A stretch of DNA of 64,000 nt from Agrococcus sp. ProA11. GTDB taxonomy: Bacteria > Actinomycetota > Actinomycetes > Actinomycetales > Microbacteriaceae. Where the stretch lies: positions 1,860,001 through 1,924,000 of the forward strand of contig NZ_CP156989.1 in NCBI RefSeq assembly GCF_039880525.1, in the 5' to 3' direction. The position numbers and the translations under genes were made by a program. Every line of letters begins with the position of its first letter. Position 1 is the first letter of the stretch. The notes under the pieces are model-generated. The model was not told the origin of the DNA, did no database searches, and saw only the letters and a list, made by a program, of their open reading frames with translations. Positions 9,478 through 19,739 of this stretch are shown piece after piece.

Positions 9478-9741
9478 TCAGGCGACGGAGCGATCGGCCG
9501 CGCGCCGGGGCGGCGCGGCGTGGCGGCGCTGCCTGCCGAGTGCGAACCATGCGAGTGCGCCGAGCACGGGCGCTGCGACGATGAGCAGTGCCCACAGCAG
9601 CTGCTCGGTGCCGGAATGCGCCGGCGAGCGGAGCGCCTGCCACAGTGCGGTCGCGAGCAGCGCAAGCGTGACGACCAGCACCGCTGTCCAGAGCAGGTCG
9701 TAGCCCGCGGGCAGCAGCGGATTGGCGGCAGCGGCGATCAT
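9478..9741 (-). CDS. Small membrane protein with PLDc_N domain
   Basis: An 87-residue protein with two hydrophobic helices (about 13-36 and 46-68) ending in a basic, arginine-rich tail. The second helix and the following LLIVAAPVLGALAWFALGR fit the phospholipase D N-terminal (PLDc_N) transmembrane domain, which occurs alone in many actinobacterial membrane proteins; no phospholipase domain is attached. Function unknown. It is placed between the ScyD-like and MFS genes on the same strand, with gaps over 100 nt on both sides. Start ATG at 9741 is preceded by GCTCGCGCC only, without a clear ribosome site. Confidence 0.7.
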   Translation of the reverse strand: MIAAAANPLLPAGYDLLWTAVLVVTLALLATALWQALRSPAHSGTEQLLWALLIVAAPVLGALAWFALGRQRRHAAPPRRAADRSVA

Positions 9742-9774
9742 GGCGCGAGCGTAGCAAGCGGCGGCGGCGCGCCG

Positions 9775-9809
9775 TGTGCCGGTCGGCGCGCCATGTGCCG
9801 GTCGGCGCG
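9775..9809. repeat. 19-nt tandem repeat, two copies
   Basis: TGTGCCGGTCGGCGCG occurs at 9775 and 9794, a 19-nt period, in the 172-nt gap between the MFS and PLDc_N genes. The gap otherwise holds low-complexity GC-rich sequence with no gene. Confidence 0.6.
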
Positions 9810-9913
9810 GCGAGCGGTGCCGCTGCGCCTGAACGGGGCTGGCGCGCCAGCCCGGGTCGGGCGCACCTGCACCAGTCGGCGCCGCGGTGGCACGGCGGGC
9901 GGCGGCGGCGCGC

Positions 9914-11125
9914 TCAGCGGGCGGTGCGACCGCGCGCGAGCGGCGACGAGGCCATGCCGACGGCCGCCACCGCGAAGCCGGCGCACACGATCAGGAGCGC
10001 GGGGCCGATGCCGATCGCGTCGCCGAGCAGGCCGCCCAGCGGCGCCGCCACCACGATCATCGCCCGGTTCACCGTGCGCATCGTGGCGTTCATGCGCGCC
10101 TGCATGCGGTCGGGCGTCGCACGCTGCCGCAGCGCCATCTCGCTCGGGTTCGACAGCCCCATCGCGAGACCGGTCACCGACAACCCGGCGAGCACGAGCG
10201 CGAGCCCTGCGGTGTCGGCGAGCGGCAGCAGCGCCGCGAGCGCCACCATGCCCCACGAGACCGGCATCACCGCGTGCTCCAGGATGATCGTGCGAGCCAT
10301 GCCGAGTCGCCCAGCGACGACGCCCGCGAGCGACGTCCCCAGCAGCGTCGCGCCACCGAGCACACCGAGCACGAGGCCGAGCCCCGCCGCGCCGGCATCC
10401 AGCTCGAGCAGCACGAGCGGCACGAGCAGCGTCATCGCGGCGCCGTTGCAGAGGAACCACACGTGCGTCCACCGCGCGAACGGTCCGAGCCGCGGATGCC
10501 GGTGCACGAAGCGCAGACCGCGCCCGATCGCGCGTCCCATCCCATGCGCGCGCCGCGGCGCACGGTCGTCGGGCGGCAGGTTCCACAGCACGATCGCCGA
10601 GACCAGGTGGGCGCCCGCGGCGAGCAGCAGCGAGACAGGCGCGCCGAGCCAGGCGATGATGGCGCCGGACGCGGCGGGACCCGCGGACTGTGCCGCGTTG
10701 GAGCCGAGATCGAGCCGCTGGTGCGCGGCCAGCAGGCGCTCACGACCCACCAGGCGTGGCACGAACGCCTGCGATGCCGCATCGTTCACAAGGCTCGCCG
10801 TGCCCAGCAGCAGCACCGCGAGCAGCAGCACCCAGAATGCGCCGCCGCCCGCCAGCCAGACGGCGGCGAGCCCGCCGAGCACCAGCGTGCGCAGCAGGTC
10901 GCTGACGATCATGACGGTGCGCCGCCGCATCCCCTCGACGATCGCGCCGACCAGCAGGCCCAGCACGACGTAGGGCAGGAACCTCGCCGATGACAGCCAC
11001 CCGACCTCGGTCGCCCCTCCCCCGAGATCGAGCACGACCAGGGTCTGCAGCGCGATCACCGCGAGCCCGAGACCCGTCTCGGAGGCGACCTCGACGCTCC
11101 AGAAGCGCCAGAAGGCGCCGCCCAT
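9914..11125 (-). CDS. MFS transporter (MFS_3/EntS-like exporter)
   Basis: A 403-residue integral membrane protein with twelve predicted helices. The N-terminal FWRFWSVEVASETGLGLAVI and the loop after helix 2, VLGLLVGAIVEGMRRRTVMI, carry the major facilitator loop signature (G...D/E..RRR), and NDAASQAFVPRLVGRERL is typical of the MFS_3 group that includes the enterobactin exporter EntS and macrolide exporters. Substrate cannot be read. ATG at 11125 starts just before the first helix; upstream in-frame codons would add an arginine-rich segment overlapping the prfA end region, so they were not used. It lies 67 nt downstream of prfA on the same strand and may be read through from it. Confidence 0.85.
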   Translation of the reverse strand: MGGAFWRFWSVEVASETGLGLAVIALQTLVVLDLGGGATEVGWLSSARFLPYVVLGLLVGAIVEGMRRRTVMIVSDLLRTLVLGGLAAVWLAGGGAFWVLLLAVLLLGTASLVNDAASQAFVPRLVGRERLLAAHQRLDLGSNAAQSAGPAASGAIIAWLGAPVSLLLAAGAHLVSAIVLWNLPPDDRAPRRAHGMGRAIGRGLRFVHRHPRLGPFARWTHVWFLCNGAAMTLLVPLVLLELDAGAAGLGLVLGVLGGATLLGTSLAGVVAGRLGMARTIILEHAVMPVSWGMVALAALLPLADTAGLALVLAGLSVTGLAMGLSNPSEMALRQRATPDRMQARMNATMRTVNRAMIVVAAPLGGLLGDAIGIGPALLIVCAGFAVAAVGMASSPLARGRTAR

Positions 11126-11192
11126 GCGAGCGGCGCCTTGGCGCGCGGGCCCGCGACGACGTCGGTCGGCGGGCCCAGCAGCACGGGCTGCG

Positions 11193-12275
11193 TCAGTCCT
11201 CGTCGCCCGCGAGGGCGGCGAGGCGCGCCTCCTCGTCGGCGCTGATGCACGAGTCGATGACCGCCTGCAGCGCGCCATCCATCACCGTGTCGAGGTTGTA
11301 GGCCTTGAAGCCGGTGCGGTGGTCGGCGATGCGGTTCTCGGGGAAGTTGTAGGTGCGGATGCGCTCCGAGCGATCCATCCCGCGGATCTGCGACCGCCGC
11401 GCATCGGATGCCGCAGCGTCGAGCTCCTCCTGCTGACGCGCGAGCAGGCGCGCACGCAGCACGCGCATGCCCGCCTCGCGGTTCTGCAGCTGGCTCTTCT
11501 CGTTCTGCATCGACACCGTGATGCCGGTCGGCACGTGCGTGATGCGCACGGCCGAGTCGGTGGTGTTCACGCTCTGGCCGCCGGGGCCGGACGAGCGGTA
11601 GACGTCGATCTTCAGGTCGTTCTGGTCGATCTGGATCTCGTCCGGTGCGTCGACCTCCGGGAACACCAGCACGCCGGTGGTGGAGGTGTGGATGCGGCCC
11701 TGCGACTCGGTCGCTGGCACGCGCTGCACGCGGTGCACGCCGCCCTCGTACTTCAGCGACGCCCAGACGCCCTCGGCGGGGTCGTTGGACGACGACTTGA
11801 TGGCGATCTGCACATCCTTGTAGCCGCCCATGTCGCTCGCGGTCGACTCGAGCATCTCGACCTTCCAGCCGCGGCTGGTCGCGTAGTGCGAGTACATGCG
11901 CACGAGGTCGGCGGCGAACAGCGCCGATTCCTCGCCGCCCTCACCGCCCTTGACCTCCATGATCACGTCGCGCCCGTCATCCGGGTCGCGCGGGATCAGC
12001 AGACGGCGCAGCTTCTCCTCGGCCTCGTGGGCGACCTGCTCGAGGGCAGGCACCTCATCGGCGAACGCGTCGTCCTCGCGGGCGAGCTCGCGCGCGGCAT
12101 CGAGATCGTCGAGCGCGCCGCGCCAGCGCTCGTGCGCCGCCTTGACCTGGCTGAGCTCCGCATAGCGCCGGTTGACCCGACGCGCACGCACGGCATCGGC
12201 GTGCAGCGCCGGATCAGCGAGCTGCTGCTCGAGGTCGGCGTGCTCGGCGAGAAGCCCCGAGACCGACTCGAACAC
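11193..12275 (-). CDS. prfA: Peptide chain release factor 1
   Basis: Recognises UAA and UAG stop codons in the ribosomal A site and triggers peptide release. The 360-residue protein has the GGQ catalytic motif in [16 protein letters not shown] (about 228-243), the codon-recognition region with [11 protein letters not shown] (the PxT type motif, about 188-198) and the typical [17 protein letters not shown] near the C-terminus. Its GTG start at 12275 lies 1 nt after the rho stop, so the two are coupled. PrmC, which methylates the GGQ glutamine, is encoded at 3653, not next door. Note that this factor reads the amber codon that splits the gene at 45867-46850. Confidence 0.96.
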   Translation of the reverse strand: MFESVSGLLAEHADLEQQLADPALHADAVRARRVNRRYAELSQVKAAHERWRGALDDLDAARELAREDDAFADEVPALEQVAHEAEEKLRRLLIPRDPDDGRDVIMEVKGGEGGEESALFAADLVRMYSHYATSRGWKVEMLESTASDMGGYKDVQIAIKSSSNDPAEGVWASLKYEGGVHRVQRVPATESQGRIHTSTTGVLVFPEVDAPDEIQIDQNDLKIDVYRSSGPGGQSVNTTDSAVRITHVPTGITVSMQNEKSQLQNREAGMRVLRARLLARQQEELDAAASDARRSQIRGMDRSERIRTYNFPENRIADHRTGFKAYNLDTVMDGALQAVIDSCISADEEARLAALAGDED

Positions 12276-12276
12276 G

Positions 12277-14685
12277 TCAGTCCTTGTCGTGCTGGCCGGG
12301 CACCGACTTCGAGACCTTCATGAGGAACTCGACGTTCGACTGCGTCTCCTTGAGCTGCTTCAGCACCAGTTCGAGCGCCTGCTGGGTGTCGAGGCCGGCG
12401 AGCGCCCTGCGGAGCTTCCACATGACCTTCGTCTCCTCGACGCCCATGAGCATCTCCTCGCGGCGCGTGCCGGAGGCGTTGACGTCGACGGCGGGGAAGA
12501 TGCGCTTGTCGGCCATGTGGCGCGACAGGCGGAGCTCCATGTTGCCGGTGCCCTTGAACTCCTCGAAGATCACCTCGTCCATCTTCGACCCCGTCTCGAC
12601 GAGCGCGGTGGCGAGGATGGTGAGCGAGCCGCCGTGCTCGATGTTGCGCGCGGCACCGAAGAACTTCTTCGGCGGGTAGAGCGCGCTCGAGTCGACGCCA
12701 CCCGAGAGGATGCGACCCGACGGCGGAGCCGACAGGTTGTAGGCGCGTCCGAGACGCGTGATGCCGTCGAGCAGCACCACCACGTCGTGCCCGAGCTCAA
12801 CGAGGCGCTTGGCGCGCTCGATCGCGAGCTCGGCGACGATCGTGTGATCCTCGGCGGGCCGGTCGAAGGTCGATGCGATGACCTCGCCCTTGACGGTGCG
12901 CTGGAAGTCGGTGACCTCCTCGGGCCGCTCGTCGACCAGCACGATCATGAGGTGGACCTCGGGGTTGTTCTCGGCGATCGCGTTCGCGATGGCCTGCATC
13001 ACGAGGGTCTTGCCCGCCTTGGGCGGCGAGACGATGAGGCCGCGCTGACCCTTGCCGATCGGCGCCACCAGGTCGATCACGCGAGTCGAGAGCTTGTTGG
13101 AGGTCGTCTCCAGTCGCAGGCGCTCCTGCGGGTAGAGCGGCGTCAGCTTCGAGAACTCGACGCGGCTCAGCGACTCCTCAGCCGTCTGGCCGTTGACCGA
13201 GTCGACGCGCACGAGCGCGTTGTACTTCTGACGGCTCGACTGCTGCTCGCCCTCACGCGGCTGCTTGATGGCACCGACGACGGCGTCGCCCTTGCGGAGG
13301 CCGTGCTTCTTCACCTGCGCGAGCGAGACGTAGACGTCGTTCGAGCCGGGGAGGTAGCCGGACGTGCGCACGAACGCGTAGTTGTCGAGCACGTCCAGGA
13401 TGCCGGCGACGGGCAGCAGCACGTCGTCCTCGTGGATCTCGGTCTCGGCGTCGTGGCCGCGCGTGCGGGTGCGGTCGCGACCGCGGCTGCGGCGCGAGGC
13501 GCCGTCCTGCTCGGCCTGCTGCTGCGGCTGATTGCCACCCTGGCTGCCGCCCTGGTTGCGGCCACGGCCACGGCCGCGGCGCGAGCCGCCGTCATCGTCC
13601 TGGTCGTCGTCCTGCTGCTGACCGCGCGACTGACCGCCCTGGTCGCCGTTCTGGTTGCCCTTGCCACGGCTGCGGCGGCGGCGCGAGCCGCCCTGCTGGT
13701 TGTCGTCCTGGTCGTCCTGGTCGTCCTGGCCGCGATCGTCGCGGTTGCGGTCGTCGCGGTCCTGCGCGTCCTGGTCCTGATTCCGCTGGCCCTGGTTGCC
13801 CTGAGCCTGGTTGTCCTGGTTCTGGCCGTTCCGGCTCTGGCCGTTCTGGCTCTGGCCGTTCTGGCCACCGCGGCGGCGACCGCGGCCTCCACGCTCGTCC
13901 TGATCGACGTCCGACTGGTCGCCCTCGGCCTGCTCGGCGCTCGCTGCGTCGGCATCGGCCTGCTCGGTGTCGGCCCGCTCGGTGTCGGCCTGCTCGGTGT
14001 CGGCCCGCTCGGTGTCGCTCTTGCGGCCCTTGCCGTTGCGCCCGCCGGACTTCTTCGCGCCGCCCCTGCCGTTGCGAGGCTGCTCGTCGTTCGACTGTGC
14101 GGCGTCGCTCTGTGCGGCGTCAGTCCCATCCGTGGGCGCCTGGTCGGCGCTGCCCTGGTCGGTGCTGGCCTGGTCGGTGCTCCCCTGGTCGGCGGCATCC
14201 GTGGTCGCGTCATCCGTCTTGCGCGAGCGGCTGCTGCGACGCGCCGGGCGCTTCGCCGAGGTGTCGGCGTCGGGCGATCCGGCGTCGGCGGGCTGCTCGG
14301 CGTCGACCTGCACAGCGCCGGCCTGCGCAGCGTCGGCCTGCTCGGCGCCGGCTTCGGCAGCGGCTGCCTCGTCGGCACGCTTCTCCGCGGCGGTGCGGCG
14401 GGTGCTCGTGCGGCGCTTCGCGGGGGCCTTCTCGGCCGGGGCCTCGTCGGCGGCCGGCGCGGATGCCACATCGGCAGTCGGCGCGACTGCCTCGGCGGCG
14501 GGCGCAGCAGCCTGCTCGGCGACGGACGACGTCGTCGCGCGGCGCGAGCGGCGCTTCGGCGGCGCCGCGGCCTCGGTCGGTGCCTCCGAAGGCTGCGCGT
14601 CGGCCGGAGAGGCAGACTGCGCTGTGTCGGCGGAGGTGACGGCAGTCTCTGCTGCCGGAACGGTGTCGGTGGTCTCGCTGGTCAT
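12277..14685 (-). CDS. rho: Transcription termination factor Rho with giant disordered insert
   Basis: RNA-dependent hexameric ATPase that ends transcription. The 802-residue product is nearly twice the 420-residue E. coli protein. The conserved core starts near residue 418: cold-shock-like RNA-binding domain ([20 protein letters not shown]), Walker [13 protein letters not shown] near 555, and Walker [12 protein letters not shown]. Residues 1-415 are low complexity: alanine/acid-rich, then repeats such as [10 protein letters not shown], then asparagine/glutamine/arginine/glycine-rich stretches. Such N-terminal inserts are known in actinobacterial Rho (for example Micrococcus) and bind RNA. 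ATG at 14685 has AAGGAG upstream. A promoter candidate lies 115-145 nt upstream in the gap after thrB. Confidence 0.96.
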   Translation of the reverse strand: MTSETTDTVPAAETAVTSADTAQSASPADAQPSEAPTEAAAPPKRRSRRATTSSVAEQAAAPAAEAVAPTADVASAPAADEAPAEKAPAKRRTSTRRTAAEKRADEAAAAEAGAEQADAAQAGAVQVDAEQPADAGSPDADTSAKRPARRSSRSRKTDDATTDAADQGSTDQASTDQGSADQAPTDGTDAAQSDAAQSNDEQPRNGRGGAKKSGGRNGKGRKSDTERADTEQADTERADTEQADADAASAEQAEGDQSDVDQDERGGRGRRRGGQNGQSQNGQSRNGQNQDNQAQGNQGQRNQDQDAQDRDDRNRDDRGQDDQDDQDDNQQGGSRRRRSRGKGNQNGDQGGQSRGQQQDDDQDDDGGSRRGRGRGRNQGGSQGGNQPQQQAEQDGASRRSRGRDRTRTRGHDAETEIHEDDVLLPVAGILDVLDNYAFVRTSGYLPGSNDVYVSLAQVKKHGLRKGDAVVGAIKQPREGEQQSSRQKYNALVRVDSVNGQTAEESLSRVEFSKLTPLYPQERLRLETTSNKLSTRVIDLVAPIGKGQRGLIVSPPKAGKTLVMQAIANAIAENNPEVHLMIVLVDERPEEVTDFQRTVKGEVIASTFDRPAEDHTIVAELAIERAKRLVELGHDVVVLLDGITRLGRAYNLSAPPSGRILSGGVDSSALYPPKKFFGAARNIEHGGSLTILATALVETGSKMDEVIFEEFKGTGNMELRLSRHMADKRIFPAVDVNASGTRREEMLMGVEETKVMWKLRRALAGLDTQQALELVLKQLKETQSNVEFLMKVSKSVPGQHDKD
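13961..14018. repeat. 30-nt in-frame tandem repeat inside rho
   Basis: TGCTCGGTGTCGGCCCGCTC recurs at 13961 and 13991, a 30-nt unit encoding the ten-residue repeat [10 protein letters not shown] in the Rho insert. Being a multiple of three, copy-number change would lengthen the protein without shifting the frame. Similar but less regular [10 protein letters not shown] repeats lie near 14130-14200. Confidence 0.8.
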
Positions 14686-14798
14686 AGCGCGAGTGCTCCT
14701 TCGATATGGGCCCGCGCGCGATGCCGCAGGCATGGGACCTTGTCTCCCGCTGCGTCCACGGCCACGACAGCTACGAGAGCTGGTCGGCGGTCGAACGC

Positions 14799-14828
14799 AT
14801 CAGAAATGCAGAGAGTGGAGTCGATCAA
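14799..14828 (-). promoter_or_regulatory. Candidate promoter of rho
   Basis: On the minus strand TTGATC (14828-14823) is followed after 18 nt by TCTGAT (14804-14799), four of six matches to each consensus hexamer. It lies 15 nt beyond the thrB stop and would give an untranslated leader of about 105 nt before the rho ATG, a usual length for genes controlled by Rho itself. Confidence 0.4.
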
Positions 14829-14842
14829 CACCCCGAGCCGGG

Positions 14843-15811
14843 CTACGCCGCGGCGCTGGTGGGGATGGGCTCCACTGTACCACCGCGAATATCGACGGCG
14901 AGCAGGCGCGCAGACCAGGCCTGCGCGCGATCCTCGACGATCGCGGCAGCCTCCAGCCGCGCGGCGGGATCGGTGGCGAGCACCAGCACGGATGGCCCCG
15001 CGCCCGACACCACCGCGGCATGGCCGGCGGCGCGCAGGTCGCCGACCAGCGCGCTCGTCTCGGGCATCGCGCTCGCGCGATACGACTGGTGCAGTCGATC
15101 CTCGGTGGCGTCGAACAGCAGTTCCGGGCTCTGGGTGAGGGCGGCGACGAGCAGCGCCGAGCGCGACACGTTGAAGACGGCGTCCGCATGCGGCACGGCC
15201 TCCGGCTGCAGGCTGCGCGCGAGCTTGGTCGACATCGTCGCCTCCGGCACCGCCACCAGCACCGAGACACCGCGGTGCACGGCGAGCTGCTTGTGCCGCG
15301 GGCCCGTCTCGTCCACCCAGGCGATGGTGAGCCCGCCGAAGATCGCGGGGGCGACGTTGTCGGGGTGCCCCTCGAGCTCGGTCGCGAAGCGCAGCACGTC
15401 GTCATCCGCGATCTCGACGATGCCCTCGAGCAGCCCCTTCGCGGCGAGCACGCCCGAGACGATCGCGGCACCGGACGAGCCCATGCCCCGCCCGTGCGGG
15501 ATGCTGTTGGTCGCGGTCAGACGCAGCCCGGGTGCCTCGACGCCGACTCGATCGAAGACGTGCAGGATCGAGCGCGCCACGAGGTTCGTCTCATCGGTGG
15601 GCACGCTGAGCTCCGTGCCGGCCTCGCCAACTCCCGTCACCTCGACCTGCACGCCGGAGGCCGTCGCCTCCACCTCGAGCTCGTCGTGCACGTTGAGCGC
15701 CAGGCCGAGCGTGTCGAAGCCCGGGCCCAGGTTGGCGCTGGTCGCGGGCACGCGCACGCGCACGCGGCGCCCGATGGGGATGCCGCCGGCTGCGGCCGTC
15801 TCGCTCGTCAC
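14843..15811 (-). CDS. thrB: Homoserine kinase
   Basis: Phosphorylates homoserine with ATP, the fourth step of threonine synthesis. The 322-residue GHMP kinase shows the N-terminal [20 protein letters not shown] (about 17-36), the ATP-binding loop [15 protein letters not shown] (about 98-112) and the C-terminal [10 protein letters not shown] motif. The GTG start at 15811 overlaps the thrC stop by 4 nt (GTGA), so translation is coupled. It is last in hom-thrC-thrB. The glycine-rich loop has GMGSSGAA in place of the more common GLGSSAA, a minor variant. Confidence 0.95.
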   Translation of the reverse strand: MTSETAAAGGIPIGRRVRVRVPATSANLGPGFDTLGLALNVHDELEVEATASGVQVEVTGVGEAGTELSVPTDETNLVARSILHVFDRVGVEAPGLRLTATNSIPHGRGMGSSGAAIVSGVLAAKGLLEGIVEIADDDVLRFATELEGHPDNVAPAIFGGLTIAWVDETGPRHKQLAVHRGVSVLVAVPEATMSTKLARSLQPEAVPHADAVFNVSRSALLVAALTQSPELLFDATEDRLHQSYRASAMPETSALVGDLRAAGHAAVVSGAGPSVLVLATDPAARLEAAAIVEDRAQAWSARLLAVDIRGGTVEPIPTSAAA

Positions 15812-16878
15812 GCGAGCCCCAGCAGCTGCGCGACCTGCGTGGTGTCGGCGTCGGCTGACTCCGGAGCGGCGTCCGAGCCGTCCTCGAGCTTCAGCCCCCA
15901 CTGGGCGTCCTTCAGCCCGTGGCCGGTGACGGTCAGCGCGATGGTCGAGCCTGCGGGGATCTCGCCCGCGGCGTGGCGCTCGAGCAGGCCGGCGACCGAG
16001 ATCGCCGAGGCGGGCTCGACGAAGACGCCGGTGGAGGAGGCGAGCAGTCGCTGCGCCTTCAGGATGCCCGCGTCGTCGATGGCGCCGATGAAGCCGCCGG
16101 ACTCGTCGCGGGCGTCGAGCGCCTGCTGCCACGACGCGGGGTTGCCGATGCGGATCGCCGTCGCGACGGTGTCGGGCTCGTGCACGCGCTTGCCGGTGAC
16201 GATGGGCGCAGCGCCCGCGGCCTGGAAGCCGAGCATCCGGGGACGCTTCGTGGCCATGCCGCTGTGCTCGGCGAGCGAGTAGCCGCGCCAGTAGCTCGTG
16301 ATGTTGCCCGCGTTGCCGACCGGGATGCAGTGGATGTCGGGGGCGTCGCCGAGCACATCCACGATCTCGAGCGCGGCGGTCTTCTGCCCCTCGATGCGGT
16401 CGTCGTTCACCGAGTTCACGAGGTGCACGGGGTAGCGCTCGGCGAGCTCCTTGGAGATCTCGAGGCAGTCGTCGAAGTTGCCGCGCACCTGCACGATGCG
16501 GGCGCCGTGCACGACCGATTGGGCGAGCTTGCCCATCGAGATCTTGCCCTCCGGCACCAGCACGATCGCCTGGATGCCCGCGGCCGCCGCGTAGGCCGCC
16601 GCCGCCGCCGAGGTGTTGCCCGTCGAGGCGCACGCGATCGCCTTCGCGCCGCGCTCCACGGCGCGCGAGACCGCCACGGTCATGCCGCGGTCCTTGAACG
16701 AGCCCGTCGGGTTGAGCCCCTCGAACTTCACGAACACCCGCGCGTCGGTCATCTGCGAGAGCACGCGCGACTCGATGAGCGGCGTGCCGCCCTCTCCGAG
16801 CGTCACGACCGTCGATGCATCCGTCACGTCGAGCACGTCGGCCCACTCGCGCAGCACGCCCTGCCACTGATTCGCCAT
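15808..16878 (-). CDS. thrC: Threonine synthase
   Basis: PLP enzyme converting O-phosphohomoserine to threonine. The 356-residue product has the PLP lysine in [12 protein letters not shown] (about 55-66), [16 protein letters not shown] (about 82-97) for phosphate binding, and [10 protein letters not shown] near the middle. It is the short class II form of Gram-positive bacteria. ATG at 16878 follows GGGAGAGAAG. It sits 10 nt after the hom stop and overlaps thrB by 4 nt. Confidence 0.95.
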   Translation of the reverse strand: MANQWQGVLREWADVLDVTDASTVVTLGEGGTPLIESRVLSQMTDARVFVKFEGLNPTGSFKDRGMTVAVSRAVERGAKAIACASTGNTSAAAAAYAAAAGIQAIVLVPEGKISMGKLAQSVVHGARIVQVRGNFDDCLEISKELAERYPVHLVNSVNDDRIEGQKTAALEIVDVLGDAPDIHCIPVGNAGNITSYWRGYSLAEHSGMATKRPRMLGFQAAGAAPIVTGKRVHEPDTVATAIRIGNPASWQQALDARDESGGFIGAIDDAGILKAQRLLASSTGVFVEPASAISVAGLLERHAAGEIPAGSTIALTVTGHGLKDAQWGLKLEDGSDAAPESADADTTQVAQLLGLA

Positions 16879-16888
16879 GCTTCTCTCC

Positions 16889-18196
16889 CTAGTCGATGAG
16901 ACGGATGACGCTGTCGATCCGCTCCACGTCGTCCTGCTCCTCGAGCGCCGCGAGCACGTCCGCGATGCGCCCCTCCGTTGCCGTGTGGGTGCCGAGCACG
17001 AGCGTCGCGGCTGCGTCGCGCGCATCCTGCCGCACCGATTCCACGGATACTCCGTGCAGCGCCACGAGGCCCGCGACCACCGAGAGCACGCCCGGCTTGT
17101 CGGCGACCGTCAGTGCGATCTCGTGCCGCGCCCGCACATCGGCGAACGGCGCGCGCCCGAGGTTCGCATGCGTCGACCCGGCCATGCCGGGGCCGCCGGC
17201 GACGTGGCGGCGCGCGATCGAGACCAGGTCGCCCAACACCGCGGATGCGGTCTCGGGACCGCCGGCGCCAGCGCCGTAGAACATCAGGTCGCCCGCCGAC
17301 TCGGCGGTCACGAAGATGGCGTTCATCGCCTCGTGCACCGCGGCGAGCGGATGCGTGCCCGGCAGCGACACCGGGTGCACCCGCGCCGAGACGCGGTCGA
17401 CCGCGTCCGGGTCGTTCGGGTCGCCGGGCATCCGCTCGCAGATCGCGACGAGCTTCAGCACCCGGCCGCTCCGCTCCGCCTGCTGCACCATCGCATCCGT
17501 CACGCCCGTGATGCCCTCGCGGTGCACCTCGGATGCCGGCACCTCGGTGTGGAACGCGAGCGAGGCGAGGATGGTCGCCTTGCTGGCGGCGTCGAAGCCC
17601 TCGATGTCGGCGGTGGGGTCGGCCTCGGCGTATCCCAGCGCGGTCGCCGTGGCGAGCGCCTCCTCGAGCGAGGCGCCCTGCGTGTGCATGCGGTCGAGGA
17701 TGAAGTTGGTGGTGCCGTTGACGATGCCCATCACGCGCGTGACCCGGTCGCCCGCGAGCGACTGCTCGAGCGGGCGGATGATGGGGATCGCGCCACCGAC
17801 CGCGGCCTCGTAGGCGACCTGCGCGCCCACGATCTCGGCCGCGTCGAACAGCTCGGGACCGTGCGCGGCCACGAGCGCCTTGTTGGCGGTCACGACGTCG
17901 GCGCCTGCGGCGAGCGCGTCGAGCAGCAGGGTGCGGGCCGGCTCGATGCCGCCCAGCAGCTCGACCACGATGTCGGCGCCGGCGATGAGCGTGCCGAGGT
18001 CGCTCGTGAGCAGCTCCCGCGGCAGCGGCACGTCGCGCTCGGCGTCCACGTCGCGCACGCCGATGCCGACGAGCTCGAGCGGGGCGCCGACGCGAGCCGC
18101 GAGCTCCTCCTGCTGCTCGAGCAGCAGCTTCGCCACCTGCGAGCCGACGCTGCCGGCGCCGAGCAGCGCGATGCGGAGGGAACGGTAGGAGTTCAT
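16889..18196 (-). CDS. hom: Homoserine dehydrogenase
   Basis: Reduces aspartate semialdehyde to homoserine with NAD(P)H, the branch point to threonine and methionine. The 435-residue protein has the Rossmann loop [12 protein letters not shown] (about 11-22), [11 protein letters not shown], the catalytic [15 protein letters not shown] (about 128-142) and a C-terminal ACT domain from about residue 352 ([20 protein letters not shown]) that usually gives threonine feedback inhibition. ATG at 18196 overlaps the lysA stop by 4 nt, so lysA-hom-thrC-thrB is one operon. Confidence 0.96.
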   Translation of the reverse strand: MNSYRSLRIALLGAGSVGSQVAKLLLEQQEELAARVGAPLELVGIGVRDVDAERDVPLPRELLTSDLGTLIAGADIVVELLGGIEPARTLLLDALAAGADVVTANKALVAAHGPELFDAAEIVGAQVAYEAAVGGAIPIIRPLEQSLAGDRVTRVMGIVNGTTNFILDRMHTQGASLEEALATATALGYAEADPTADIEGFDAASKATILASLAFHTEVPASEVHREGITGVTDAMVQQAERSGRVLKLVAICERMPGDPNDPDAVDRVSARVHPVSLPGTHPLAAVHEAMNAIFVTAESAGDLMFYGAGAGGPETASAVLGDLVSIARRHVAGGPGMAGSTHANLGRAPFADVRARHEIALTVADKPGVLSVVAGLVALHGVSVESVRQDARDAAATLVLGTHTATEGRIADVLAALEEQDDVERIDSVIRLID

Positions 18197-19629
18197 GCGG
18201 ATGCGGCTCCGTGGGTCTCGTCGGTCGATGTCGGTGCGCTCACGTCGGATCCGGCGCCGAAGCCGGTGTCGCGAGCGAGGAGATCCTCGATCGTCTCACG
18301 CCGCACGAGCGTGCGGACCGTCGCGCCGCCGCTCTCGGCTGCCGAGATTGCCAGCACCGGCGGGCGGGGCGCGAGGTTGTAGTTCGAGGCGAGCGAGTGG
18401 CAGTAGGCGCCGGTGGCGGCGACCGCGAGCAGGTCATCCGGCCGCACGTCACCGGGCAGCCACTCGGCGTCGACGACGATGTCGCCCGACTCGCAGTGGC
18501 GGCCGGCGACGCGCACGAGCGTGGGCTCGGCGTCGGATGCGCGGCTGACGATCCGGGCGGCGTACTGCGCACCGTAGAGCGCGGGGCGCGGGTTGTCGCC
18601 CATGCCGCCGTCGACGGAGACATAGGTGCGGGTGCCGACGTCGAGCGCCACGGGCTTGACGGTGCCGACGGTGTAGACGGTGATGCCTGCGGGCCCCACG
18701 ATCCAGCGGCCGGGTTCGATGGCGATCCTGGGGACCGCGATGCCGAGCTCGTCTGCGGCCGCGCGCACCGCATCCGCGAGGCCCGCCGCGATCGCCTCGA
18801 TCGGCTCGGGGCTGTCGGCGGCGGTGTAGGCGATGCCGAATCCGCCGCCGAGGTTCAGCTCTGACAGGGCCTCGGTGTCGCCGAGCGACGCGTGCAGCGC
18901 GAGCATGCGGCGCGCGGATTCGGCGAAGCCGTCGGCGTCGAAGATCTGCGAGCCGATGTGCGTGTGCAGCCCGACCAGGTCGAGGCTCGGCAGCTCGCGG
19001 ATGCGCGCGACGAGCGCGGGCGCCTCGGCGACGGGGATGCCGAACTTCTGGTCCTCGTGGCTGGTGGCGAGGAACTCGTGGGTGGAGGCGTGCACGCCCA
19101 CCGAGATCCGCAGGCGCACGCGCTGCACGCGGCCGGCGCGCGCTGCGGCCGCGGCGACGCGCTCGGCCTCCACCGCAGCGTCGATCACGAAGGTGCCGAC
19201 GCCCGCCCTCACGCCCGCGTCGATCTCGAGCTCGGACTTGTTGTTGCCGTGGAAGCCGATGGCCGCCGGATCGACGCCCGCGCGAAGCGCGACCGCGAGC
19301 TCGCCGCCCGTGGCGACGTCGAGCCGCAGGCCCTCGTCGCGCATCCACCGGGCCACGTCGGCGGTGAGCAGCGCCTTGCCCGCGTAGTAGACGTCGACGG
19401 TCTCGAAGGCCGCCTCAAACGCCATGCGGATGCGCCTGGCACGCTCGCGCACAACGGTCTCGTCGAGGAGCAGGAAGGGCGTGCCGTGCTCAGCGGCGAT
19501 CTCGCTCAGCGCCACTCCCCCGACATGCACCGAGCCGTCGACGCGCTCGGCACTGGCGGGCCAGACGCCGTCGACGAGCGCGTTCGCGTCGTGCGTGTCT
19601 GGCAGCTGCGGGGCAAGCGGGTGCGGCAC
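18193..19629 (-). CDS. lysA: Diaminopimelate decarboxylase
   Basis: Decarboxylates meso-diaminopimelate to lysine, the last lysine step. The 478-residue alanine-racemase-fold enzyme has the PLP lysine in VDVYYAGKALL (about 78-88), the GGG motif in LNLGGGFGIAY, and the C-terminal HCESGDIV and GAYCHSLASNYN, where the cysteine and tyrosine complete the active site across the dimer. The GTG start at 19629 is preceded by GGAGCTCCC. A weak -10-like TAGGAT lies near 19702-19707 on this strand. It begins the lysA-hom-thrC-thrB operon. In relatives argS lies directly upstream; here two extra genes intervene. Confidence 0.96.
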   Translation of the reverse strand: MPHPLAPQLPDTHDANALVDGVWPASAERVDGSVHVGGVALSEIAAEHGTPFLLLDETVVRERARRIRMAFEAAFETVDVYYAGKALLTADVARWMRDEGLRLDVATGGELAVALRAGVDPAAIGFHGNNKSELEIDAGVRAGVGTFVIDAAVEAERVAAAAARAGRVQRVRLRISVGVHASTHEFLATSHEDQKFGIPVAEAPALVARIRELPSLDLVGLHTHIGSQIFDADGFAESARRMLALHASLGDTEALSELNLGGGFGIAYTAADSPEPIEAIAAGLADAVRAAADELGIAVPRIAIEPGRWIVGPAGITVYTVGTVKPVALDVGTRTYVSVDGGMGDNPRPALYGAQYAARIVSRASDAEPTLVRVAGRHCESGDIVVDAEWLPGDVRPDDLLAVAATGAYCHSLASNYNLAPRPPVLAISAAESGGATVRTLVRRETIEDLLARDTGFGAGSDVSAPTSTDETHGAASA

Positions 19630-19739
19630 GGGAGCTCCGTCCGGGTGGAGATGGGGTGGCCTGGCATGCAGGCGGCGACTGCGCTTGTGGCGCTGCTGAC
19701 CATCCTACGAGGCCGGGCATGGCTGCCGTTCGCCGCCGC

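Noticed and set aside
13967-16282. Plus-strand open frame of 771 codons across rho and thrB
   Set aside because: It is antisense to rho, thrB and thrC; composition follows from high-GC codon bias on the other strand, and the translated sequence is Ser/Ala/Arg-rich without any motif.
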